From NCBI GenBank assembly GCA_021820805.1, contig JAKADF010000238.1, positions 1 to 5,934 on the forward strand: 5,934 nucleotides of DNA, in the 5' to 3' direction. The stretch is from Bacillota bacterium. Its GTDB lineage: Bacteria > Bacillota > Bacilli > Alicyclobacillales > Alicyclobacillaceae. The position numbers and the translations under genes are program-made. The notes below the pieces were generated by a model. It did not search any database and was not told the DNA's origin. It saw only the letters and a list, made by a program, of their open reading frames with translations. This document shows, one piece after another, positions 1 to 5,093 of this stretch; the first letter of the stretch is position 1, and each line of letters opens with the position of its first letter.

Positions 1-90
1 ACGTCAAAAGAAGGTTATGATAGAAACGCAATTGTAAATAAATATTTCCGCTGGTTTTACCAAATCAATGGTTTTGCAGACTATAGATAG
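1..90 (+). CDS. C-terminal end of an unidentified upstream gene (partial)
   Basis: The first frame is open from the left edge to a TAG at 88-90, while both other + frames hit stops within about 36 bases. The 29 visible residues are rich in aromatic and charged residues and include the stretch KYFRWFYQINGFADYR just before the stop, which reads like a real protein end. The stop lies 20 bases before the next start, and the ribosome binding site of that gene sits in the gap, so the two were probably co-transcribed. I do not recognise the family. Ninety bases of open frame could occur by chance, so the call rests mainly on position and composition. Confidence 0.5.
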   Translation, partial: TSKEGYDRNAIVNKYFRWFYQINGFADYR

Positions 91-98
91 AAAAACCC

Positions 99-104
99 GG
101 AGGT
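99..104 (+). promoter_or_regulatory. Ribosome binding site of the HesB-like gene
   Basis: GGAGGT ends six bases before the ATG at 111. It is a near-consensus Bacillus-type Shine-Dalgarno sequence and fixes the start of the HesB-like protein. No separate promoter is evident between 91 and 110, which supports read-through from the upstream gene. Confidence 0.85.
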
Positions 105-110
105 TGAGAA

Positions 111-392
111 ATGAACATTACTTTATCGCCCCAAGCATTAGACTGGGTCAATCGTGAGTTTGCACCGAATGGCAAGAATGTACGCATCTATGTAAAATAC
201 GGCCAATCCGCATTGCATCCTGGTTTTACACTCGGGATGACCGTAGAATCACCAAGAGATGTTATTGTCAGCCAGTCATTTGGCGATGTCACCCTTTTCA
301 TTAAAGCAGATGACATATGGTATTTTAATGACCAGAATTTATATATCCATTTTGATGAAAAGTCCGAGGACGTTATATTCGATATAAAATAA
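111..392 (+). CDS. HesB/IscA-like domain protein (YneR type)
   Basis: This 93-residue cytoplasmic protein has the length and pattern of the HesB/YneR-type small proteins of Bacilli. Seen in the sequence: an N-terminal beta strand and helix (MNITLSPQALDWVNREF), a central strand with a VKYGQSALHPGFTLGM stretch at about residues 28-43, and a C-terminal segment with DIWYFNDQNLYIHFDE at about 68-83, typical of this branch. There is no cysteine at all, so the three metal or cluster-binding cysteines of true IscA/SufA scaffolds are absent. A direct role in carrying an iron-sulphur cluster is therefore unlikely, and the function of this branch is not established as far as I know. The ATG is supported by a strong GGAGGT. 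The gene is followed at once by a terminator, so it ends its transcription unit. Confidence 0.85.
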   Translation: MNITLSPQALDWVNREFAPNGKNVRIYVKYGQSALHPGFTLGMTVESPRDVIVSQSFGDVTLFIKADDIWYFNDQNLYIHFDEKSEDVIFDIK

Positions 393-406
393 CTGACCTG
401 AGTGTT

Positions 407-458
407 GGCGGCCTAAGGGTACCTATAAAATTGTAGGTGCCACTCGCCGCCTTTTCTT
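407..458 (+). terminator. Rho-independent terminator after the HesB-like gene
   Basis: The outer stem GGCGGC (407-412) pairs with GCCGCC (446-451). An inner stem GGTACCTA (418-425) pairs with TAGGTGCC (434-441) with one G-T pair. The T-rich tract TTTTCTT follows at 452-458. It begins 14 bases after the stop of the HesB-like gene and ends that unit. On the opposite strand no T tract follows, so it should work mainly on the + strand. Confidence 0.85.
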
Positions 459-477
459 ATGCCAACCTTAACTTATG

Positions 478-674
478 TTAAAAGAAAACTCTTGGCGGAC
501 GACGAATAATGGGACCTGGTCCTAGGCCTGGAACTAGACCTGGACCTGTTATTGGCCTGGAACTTGAACGGGCCCCATAGGCCCACCAATAGGTCCACCA
601 ACAGGCCTTTGCGGGAGCGGACGTATCCCGTGCGGCAAGCCGCAATAAACGAGTACAATATCCCCTTTTTCCAC
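478..674 (-). pseudogene. Small Pro/Gly-rich protein gene, frame broken near the middle
   Basis: The minus strand encodes a short N-terminal part (MEKGDIVLVYCGLPHG...) followed by a Pro/Gly-rich tail with PVGGPIGGPMGPVQVPG, which stops at TAA 549-551. The next frame then carries on the same composition without a break (PITGPGLVPGLGPGPIIRRP, then a short basic and aromatic end) to a TAA at 478-480. Adding one C to the GGCC at 554-557 joins the two halves into a 65-residue protein. The start chosen is GTG at 672-674, because AAGGTGAT lies upstream at a spacing of 4 (8 from AGG); an in-frame ATG at 678-680 is too close to that site. I do not recognise the family. Low-complexity Pro/Gly tails occur in spore-coat or surface proteins of Bacilli, but that is only an analogy. 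If the frame break is real, the product is a 41-residue peptide. Confidence 0.5.
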
Positions 675-846
675 CTGCATCACCTTTTCATGGGTTGATT
701 TCTACATATGCAGTAAAACAGGCATTTAACTACACAGACATTTCATATGTACGCAACATACATACTGTACGTTTATATGATCCGTTTGGAAAAGGCAACC
801 GCCGCGCCGTACACAGATTGCTATTTTAAAAGGTGGGATTTCGGCA
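675..846. other. Divergent intergenic region
   Basis: This is the region between the start of the minus-strand Pro/Gly-rich gene and the start of the + strand ZIP gene. It holds the Shine-Dalgarno sequences of both. It also has two direct copies of TGTACG (748-753 and 766-771) and one inverted copy, CGTACA (808-813). I found no convincing sigma-A promoter pair for either direction: TATATG at 774-779 is -10-like but has no matching -35. The TGTACG copies could be binding half-sites, which is speculative. Confidence 0.4.
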
Positions 847-1625
847 GTGCAGTCACAATCTGCGGAAATTACAGCTATTGTCGTCAGTGCACTATGCACA
901 TTAGCCGTTATTGCAGGTGTTCAAGCAGCTGTTAGAGGTGCCGATAACAAAACAAAACTTCTCTCCCGTATTCCTGTTGTCATTTCGCTTGGTGCTGGAG
1001 TTATGGTGACAGCAGTTGTTCTTGATTTTCTTCCAGACGCGTGGGAAATGGCTGGTGAATTCACACATGGGGCATCTTTATTGGTACTTTGGCGCTCATT
1101 GTCGTCACCTGGTTAACCGATAGAGGATATGAAAAAGAGATGCGTTCAACACCGCACTTTACCAAAACTGCAGCAACGGTCTTAGCAATTTCTCTGTCCT
1201 TTCATACGATTCTTGAAGGAGGAGCACTTGGTGTTGCAGCAGAACACTGAAATTTGCAGAACGTCGAATTTATGGCAGCTCTCTTGATTCACAAAATACC
1301 TGAGGGAACAGTATGGGGAATGGCGATTTTAAACGCATTTCCTGAGCTCTTTTTCCAAAACCAAAAGCGAATTTGGTTTACACTGTCAGGGCTCGCAATC
1401 TGTGTATTTATAGGAACAATTCTTGGCATTTATCTATTCATGAAATTAAATCGTTTCGGCATTGGTGTACTTGCTTCTTTACTTGCTGGTGCCCTTTTAT
1501 ATATCCCACTAGCTGAACTCGTACCAGCTCTCCGTGAATATTCGAGCCAGCGAAGCCTGTCAGCATGGTTTTCAGCAGGAATACTTATTATGCTCCTACC
1601 GGAACTTATTTCTCACTTGCAATAG
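847..1625 (+). pseudogene. ZIP-family divalent metal transporter, disrupted by a frameshift and a stop
   Basis: Read with two repairs, this is a full-length ZIP permease of about 259 residues with eight membrane helices, a family that imports zinc, iron or manganese through the inner membrane. The first part (847-1116) covers TM1 and TM2 and then loses frame at the GGGG run 1069-1072. One added G restores HGGIFIGTLALIVVTWLT (TM3). That frame continues through TM4 with the family motif FHTILEGG (H-x3-E-G) to a TGA at 1248-1250. The same frame then resumes with TM5 and its second motif HKIPEG, followed by TM6-TM8, to the TAG at 1623-1625. Both metal-site helices are therefore recognisable. The start is GTG 847, preceded by AGGTGG at 831-836, and an in-frame stop lies further upstream at 778-780. 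As the sequence stands no functional transporter can be made. Recent decay or sequence errors could both explain it. Confidence 0.85.
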
Positions 1626-1667
1626 TGCGGGCTGTTCGAAATGTGATTGAGCTGTCCCAAATGAAAC

Positions 1668-1711
1668 GGAGCTGCACCAAGGGGAAAATCAAGTTCCCTT
1701 GGGGCAGCTCC
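1668..1711. terminator. Strong hairpin between convergent genes, possible terminator
   Basis: GGAGCTGC (1668-1675) pairs perfectly with GCAGCTCC (1704-1711). After one A/G mismatch, CCAAGGG (1677-1683) pairs with CCCTTGG (1696-1702), giving a stem of about 16 bp with a short A-rich loop. It sits between the ends of the + strand ZIP pseudogene and the minus-strand yhjB. A uniform T tract is missing on both sides: the minus side continues GTTTCATTTGGG, the + side AGCCATCTC. It may be a weak or Rho-assisted terminator, most plausibly for yhjB. Position and stem strength support the call, but the missing U tract limits confidence. Confidence 0.55.
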
Positions 1712-1719
1712 AGCCATCT

Positions 1720-1740
1720 CAAAAATCAAAAATCAAAAAT
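1720..1740. repeat. Three tandem copies of a 7-base unit at the end of yhjB
   Basis: CAAAAAT is repeated three times in perfect tandem. On the minus strand this reads TGATTTT three times, and the first TGA is the stop codon of yhjB. Because the unit is seven bases long, the successive TGA triplets fall in all three frames directly behind the gene. It could be simple replication slippage of an A-rich unit. Confidence 0.8.
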
Positions 1741-3239
1741 CAGCTTACTCGTTCAACCTTAGCAGTGCTTGGCTTTTTCTTATCAAACAAGAGCTCAATA
1801 ACAGAGTTCGTACGATTTCGCGCTTTTCTTGCGAATGCAAGATTGACGATAAACAAAACAACTATGTTGACAATAAGTCCCCAGAACCCTTCATAGATAC
1901 CGTGTGCGTTATGGGAAATATACATATAAGCAACCGTTGCCATTCCTGCTAAGAAGCCAATGACGACAGATTCCTTAGAGATATTTCTGAGGAAGAGACT
2001 AAATACAACAGCTGGGAAAATCTGAACTATTCCAGATACGCCCATCAATTGCAAGGAAATTAGTGCGGTCGGGAACGCAAGACCAAAGAATAGTGCGAGT
2101 CCAATGACAACGAAAACCATTAAGCGAGTTACCATTGTCAATTTGCTTGAACTTGCGTTTGGGTTAATGAAGTCTTTGTAGATGTTATTTGCAAACAGGT
2201 TTGATGCTCCGATTGCCATGATAGAACATGGGACCAGAGAGGCAAGCGCTATCGTTGCATACGCAAAACCTTGCCCAACCCCGCCATACGTTTGATGAAT
2301 CAAGGTCAGAAATGCAAGACGCGGGTTTGTACCATGGGGGACGACCATGAATGCAGCAATCCCAAGGAAGGTTACCAACATGAGCACAATATTGTAGAAA
2401 GGCAAGATAATTGCATTCTTGCGCAGGATTTCTCCACTTTTAGAACTGAAGACACCTGTCGCGGTATGCGGCCACATGAATAGAGCTAAAGCAGAAATAA
2501 GTGCAGCAGTGGAGAACCACGGAATACCCTTTGCTCCGTGTGTCGGGATCGACAACATTTTCGGATGTTGTACGGCAGCTTGATGAATCATATTTCCCCA
2601 TCCGCCAAAATGAATCATCGGGATAGAGATCACGAGGAACAACATGACAACCCAAACAAGGATGTCTTTAATAATTGCCGTGTAGGTCGGCGCTTTAATC
2701 CCGCTGAAGAAGGTATAAAATGCAACCACTAAAAAGGAAGCGATTACAATAACTTTAACGTTGATATAACCAGTGACTGCAACACGCATCGTATCCAAAA
2801 TACCGCTTAACTGTAAATCAATATAAGGTATCAGCATGATAACGCCCGTAATTGCAACAAGAAAAGATAACAGCTTGCTGTCAAACCTTTCCCGTACATA
2901 GTCGGCAAGAGTCATCAAATGATGTTCCTTTGCGACTTTCCAAATCTTTGGAAGGAAAAAGTAAGCAAGAGGATACGCCAATACGACATACGGTGTCGCA
3001 AAGAACGCAAGACTGCCGGATGAAAACGCTTGACTAGTCAGACCTAAGAAAGTATAAGCTGTGTAAATGTCCGCACCTACTAGAAACCAAACAAACAAAC
3101 CGCCGAGTCTGCGTCCGCCAACTGACCATTCTTCAACAGAACTTCTTGTGCTTTTATCACGCCCGGCGATGAACCCAATAGCACAAACAACAAGTATGAT
3201 AGCAATTGTAACTAAAAGTGCTGATAAGTTCCCTTTCAC
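1740..3239 (-). CDS. yhjB: Sodium:solute symporter family permease (YhjB/MctP-like)
   Basis: This 499-residue integral membrane protein belongs to the sodium:solute symporter (SSS) family and probably has 13 helices. It has a first helix at about 7-26, the family entry EEWSVGGRRLGG at 36-47, the TM2 region GADIYTAYTFLG at 55-66, GIKAPTYTAIIKD at 180-192, and SIMAIGASNLFANNIYKDF at 339-357. The IYTAYTFLG and NLF-NIYKDF signatures, together with the DUF3311 partner, place it near Bacillus YhjB and the rhizobial monocarboxylate permease MctP. It therefore probably takes up a small carboxylate or similar metabolite; the substrate cannot be read from sequence. The GTG start at 3237-3239 shares its G with the TAG of yhjC, and the ribosome binding site (AAGGGGAAG) lies inside yhjC, so translation is probably coupled. 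The charged C-terminal tail of about 29 residues is presumably cytoplasmic. The frame is intact. Confidence 0.85.
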   Translation of the reverse strand: MKGNLSALLVTIAIILVVCAIGFIAGRDKSTRSSVEEWSVGGRRLGGLFVWFLVGADIYTAYTFLGLTSQAFSSGSLAFFATPYVVLAYPLAYFFLPKIWKVAKEHHLMTLADYVRERFDSKLLSFLVAITGVIMLIPYIDLQLSGILDTMRVAVTGYINVKVIVIASFLVVAFYTFFSGIKAPTYTAIIKDILVWVVMLFLVISIPMIHFGGWGNMIHQAAVQHPKMLSIPTHGAKGIPWFSTAALISALALFMWPHTATGVFSSKSGEILRKNAIILPFYNIVLMLVTFLGIAAFMVVPHGTNPRLAFLTLIHQTYGGVGQGFAYATIALASLVPCSIMAIGASNLFANNIYKDFINPNASSSKLTMVTRLMVFVVIGLALFFGLAFPTALISLQLMGVSGIVQIFPAVVFSLFLRNISKESVVIGFLAGMATVAYMYISHNAHGIYEGFWGLIVNIVVLFIVNLAFARKARNRTNSVIELLFDKKKPSTAKVERVS

Positions 3240-3436
3240 TATTCAGCTTCCCCTTTCCCTTGAATAAGGTAAACACAATATGTAAAGAGTGGGGTCAACA
3301 GCATCCAAATAAATAACCAGAAATGCAAAAATGGGAACCCCATAATGAACGGTTGTATATGATTTACCCAAGGTAATACTACGAGTTGGGCAACAAACGG
3401 AATAAGGATAAGCAAGAAAATAATCGTTTTTTTCAT
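3239..3436 (-). CDS. yhjC: DUF3311 small membrane protein, symporter partner (YhjC-like)
   Basis: This 65-residue protein has two predicted membrane segments, at about 4-24 and 37-58, with QPFIMGFPFLHFWLFIW between and within them, the hallmark of DUF3311. Family members are usually encoded directly before an SSS permease, as here, and resemble the small accessory subunits of some symporters. An auxiliary role in assembly or function of the permease is likely but not shown by the sequence. The ATG at 3434-3436 is preceded by AAGGAGGTGA (3441-3450), the strongest ribosome binding site in the window. The stop overlaps the GTG of the permease by one base, so the pair is a tight operon. It is the first gene after the promoter at 3494-3522. 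Confidence 0.85.
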   Translation of the reverse strand: MKKTIIFLLILIPFVAQLVVLPWVNHIQPFIMGFPFLHFWLFIWMLLTPLFTYCVYLIQGKGEAE

Positions 3437-3440
3437 ATTT

Positions 3441-3450
3441 TCACCTCCTT
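3441..3450 (-). promoter_or_regulatory. Ribosome binding site of yhjC
   Basis: AAGGAGGTGA on the minus strand is a ten-base match to the complement of the 16S rRNA 3' end. It lies four bases from the ATG (seven from GGAGG). It decides the start and predicts high translation of the pair. Confidence 0.9.
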
Positions 3451-3451
3451 C

Positions 3452-3472
3452 AATGCATTATCTCGATGCATT
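3452..3472 (-). promoter_or_regulatory. Inverted repeat in the yhjCB leader, candidate operator
   Basis: AATGCAT (3452-3458) and ATGCATT (3466-3472) form a perfect 7-base inverted repeat around a 7-base spacer. A further AATGCA lies at 3477-3482, and AATGCATT at 3452-3459 is itself a palindrome. The element lies downstream of the predicted -10 and directly before the ribosome binding site, where a bound repressor would block transcription and an RNA hairpin could affect translation. No regulator gene is in the window to name. Confidence 0.5.
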
Positions 3473-3493
3473 ACTAAATGCACCTATTACATA

Positions 3494-3522
3494 TCTTTAG
3501 AGCATTATCATTTCAAAGTCAA
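3494..3522 (-). promoter_or_regulatory. Predicted sigma-A-type promoter of yhjCB
   Basis: On the minus strand TTGACT (3517-3522) is a five-of-six match to the -35 consensus. After a 17-base spacer TAAAGA (3494-3499) makes a partial -10. It lies between the terminator of the preceding unit (3567-3600) and the yhjC ribosome binding site, as expected. The -10 is weak, so this may be a regulated promoter or the exact -10 may differ. Confidence 0.5.
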
Positions 3523-3566
3523 TCAAATACACAACCACGAATATTTGGAAAAATCAAAGGGCAACC

Positions 3567-3600
3567 AAAAAATAAAAACCCCCGCTATATTTTGCGGGAG
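3567..3600 (-). terminator. Rho-independent terminator of the hydrolase-acetyltransferase unit
   Basis: On the minus strand CCCGC (3594-3598) pairs with GCGGG (3581-3585) around an AT-rich loop, and the transcript continues GG then TTTTTATTTTTT (3567-3578). The short GC stem followed by a long T tract is typical. It lies about 50 bases after the stop of the acetyltransferase gene and separates that unit from the yhjCB promoter. Confidence 0.85.
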
Positions 3601-3649
3601 CCGACTTCAACTTATTCATTCTTTCCACTTATTCATTTAATTGAAGCAG

Positions 3650-4153
3650 TCAAAACTGCTTTTCAAGCTCAATTTCATCATGGATTGGGATATCGTAAAA
3701 GCCAATTGCGGGAATCGTTGGTTTGAGTCTTCTTGCATGATCAACAGCATTCGGATGGACCGCAATAATACGATATCCCCTGCGTTGATAAAAACGCATT
3801 GCATTTAAATTATCATTTGATGTAAGAAGCCATATACGATGGATGCCATTTGCAAGGATTTTCTCCTCAAAAGCCTGTAGCAGCTGTGTTCCCACACCCT
3901 GGCCATCTGTCGTAGAATTGATGCTGAGCAACTCACAATCCGTCTCTCCAACACGATACGTTAGCGCGCCAACACGAAAATTACCAATTTTTGCAATAAG
4001 GGCACTCAAATCATCAATTACATAAACATTCCCTTTTGACACCATCGTGTCGCCGCCCCATTCGGATCGCCATAAGTCCTGTAACCATGTTCTATCAATT
4101 TCATCAACCGGCGGAGACACCAAAATGCTGTTATCGTTTCTGTATCTTCCCAA
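3650..4153 (-). CDS. GNAT-family N-acetyltransferase
   Basis: This 167-residue cytoplasmic enzyme of the GNAT fold transfers an acetyl group from acetyl-CoA to an amine of an unknown acceptor. Visible are strands at about 59-68 and 73-80, the acetyl-CoA pyrophosphate-binding loop QGVGTQLL (85-92, the Q/R-x-x-G-x-G/A motif), a following helix, the strand RIWLLTSNDN (106-115), and the motif B helix NAMRFYQRRGYR (117-128). The C-terminal part ends in a GFYDIPIHDEIELEK stretch seen in a common but uncharacterised GNAT subgroup. The start is a TTG at 4151-4153, supported by GGGAGGT (4161-4167) eight bases upstream. The gene follows the metallo-hydrolase gene by 40 bases on the same strand and is followed by a terminator, so it is likely the last gene of a two-gene unit. 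Confidence 0.88.
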   Translation of the reverse strand: MGRYRNDNSILVSPPVDEIDRTWLQDLWRSEWGGDTMVSKGNVYVIDDLSALIAKIGNFRVGALTYRVGETDCELLSINSTTDGQGVGTQLLQAFEEKILANGIHRIWLLTSNDNLNAMRFYQRRGYRIIAVHPNAVDHARRLKPTIPAIGFYDIPIHDEIELEKQF

Positions 4154-4160
4154 GCGTAGA

Positions 4161-4167
4161 ACCTCCC
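4161..4167 (-). promoter_or_regulatory. Ribosome binding site deciding the TTG start of the acetyltransferase
   Basis: GGGAGGT on the minus strand ends seven bases before the TTG at 4151-4153 and is the only good Shine-Dalgarno match near the 5' end of that frame. Confidence 0.8.
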
Positions 4168-4193
4168 ACTTCCTTGACGCATCTTCTCTGTCT

Positions 4194-5006
4194 CTATTGT
4201 GTTACATATCGTCCACGTTTGGGTACCGAAATTTGTTTGAACTCTCTTGTCAACTTATCTAAGAATTGCGATAGGACTTCTCCGTCTACAGACAACCCAT
4301 GCCCCGGAAACACTACAGCAGGATGCAAATCACGAAGGGTTTGAACAGAAGAGAAAGCAGCCTCCCAATCAGTCGTAAAATACGCAGGCGGACCATGAGG
4401 CTCAACTTTTTGCATAAGTACAGCGAACAAAGATTCTTGTTTTACAGTTATAAACGCATCTCCAGATATAAGAATTCTATCCGAGACACGAAAAATGGAA
4501 ATATGTCCATTCGTGTGCCCGGGAGTATGAATCCATCGCCAGCCTGGAAGTCCAGGGATGCTGTTATCACTAGGAAGAGACCTGATTCGATTCCCTAAGT
4601 TTATTCCCTTCTGCGGATAAAGGGGAGACATAAGTGTCATCATTCCTCCACCAACTGTTGGATCCGGCCGTGAATAATCCGCCTCCCCAGTCAGATAAGG
4701 CAGTTCCAGTTCATGAGCGTAGACCGGGACATCCCACTTTTGAAGCAGGCCGGGAAGTGCGCCAACGTGATCGAAATGGCCATGCGTTAGAACAATAGCT
4801 TTCGGCTTGCTGCCAGAGCCGTATAACTTTGCAGCCTTCCTAAATATAAGGTTCGAGGAGAATGGCGTTCCTGCATCAATCAGAACCCAGTCTCCCCGAT
4901 GATTAGGCTCGCCTACAAAACAAATGTTTACAATCCACGTACGGCACAAAATGATATCTGACGGATATCTGCCACTCCATCTTTGCGAATTGTCCACCCT
5001 GCGCAT
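4194..5006 (-). CDS. Metallo-beta-lactamase-fold hydrolase
   Basis: This 270-residue protein has no evident signal peptide, so it should be a cytoplasmic enzyme. It belongs to the metallo-beta-lactamase superfamily, close to the uncharacterised Bacillus hydrolases such as YflN. The whole dinuclear zinc site is visible: HGHFDH at 75-80 (H-x-H-x-D-H), H164 in HTPGHTNGH, D183 in ISGDAF, and H236 in FPGHG. A LIDAGTP strand at 42-48 precedes the site, as usual. The TKQESLF-like segment after D183 (here TVKQESLF) is typical of this subgroup. Superfamily members cleave thioesters, lactones, phosphodiesters and others, and the substrate is not apparent. The ATG at 5004-5006 has only a weak GGAAGAG ribosome binding site. 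The gene is 40 bases upstream of the acetyltransferase and 87 bases after the cell-wall protein gene on the same strand. No metal-site residue is missing. Confidence 0.88.
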   Translation of the reverse strand: MRRVDNSQRWSGRYPSDIILCRTWIVNICFVGEPNHRGDWVLIDAGTPFSSNLIFRKAAKLYGSGSKPKAIVLTHGHFDHVGALPGLLQKWDVPVYAHELELPYLTGEADYSRPDPTVGGGMMTLMSPLYPQKGINLGNRIRSLPSDNSIPGLPGWRWIHTPGHTNGHISIFRVSDRILISGDAFITVKQESLFAVLMQKVEPHGPPAYFTTDWEAAFSSVQTLRDLHPAVVFPGHGLSVDGEVLSQFLDKLTREFKQISVPKRGRYVTQ

Positions 5007-5033
5007 AACACTACTCTTCCCTCTTCATTGGGA

Positions 5034-5064
5034 CTCTTTTGACCGTAATATGTCAGCGAAAGAG
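5034..5064. repeat. Imperfect inverted repeat before the metallo-hydrolase gene
   Basis: CTCTTT-TGAC (5034-5043) and GTCA-GCG-AAAGAG (5052-5064) form a ten-base inverted repeat interrupted by a three-base bulge, with loop CGTAATAT. It lies between the stop of the cell-wall protein gene and the start of the hydrolase gene, the only place where a promoter or operator for the hydrolase unit could be. There is no T tract on the minus side, so it does not look like an intrinsic terminator. No clear -35/-10 pair was found nearby. Confidence 0.4.
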
Positions 5065-5093
5065 CACAAATATGTAATGGAAGAGGCTCGAAA

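Noticed and set aside
481..620. CRISPR or tandem-repeat array in the GGACCTGG-rich segment
   Set aside because: The similar GGWCCWGGW units are short, irregular and explained by repeated Pro-Gly codons of the small minus-strand protein.
473..658. 61-residue minus-strand open frame with an Arg/Ser-rich end
   Set aside because: It is out of register with the Pro/Gly-rich protein, whose two halves lie in the other two frames. It has no ribosome binding site and an incoherent composition.
747..935. 62-residue + strand open frame overlapping the ZIP start
   Set aside because: It has no ribosome binding site and overlaps the well-supported ZIP N-terminus in another frame; its Cys-rich end is an artefact of that frame.
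1060..1080. Programmed -1 frameshifting in the ZIP gene
   Set aside because: There is no X-XXY-YYZ slippery heptamer, and the downstream TGA would still end the product before TM5.
1248..1290. Selenocysteine recoding of the TGA in the ZIP gene
   Set aside because: Only a weak AT-only pairing lies after the TGA, with no SECIS-like stem and GGU-type loop. ZIP proteins are not known selenoproteins, and the upstream frameshift shows the gene is already broken.
1254..1625. A separate gene starting at TTG 1254
   Set aside because: It begins in the middle of a ZIP protein between TM4 and TM5, has no ribosome binding site, and is the same frame as the sequence before the TGA. It is the 3' part of the pseudogene.
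3386..3726. Two + strand open frames across the yhjC promoter and terminator
   Set aside because: They are antisense to the promoter, leader and terminator of minus-strand units and show no protein-like pattern or ribosome binding site.
4036..4344. + strand open frames antisense to the acetyltransferase and hydrolase genes
   Set aside because: Both minus-strand genes have complete family motifs. The + frames are their shadows.
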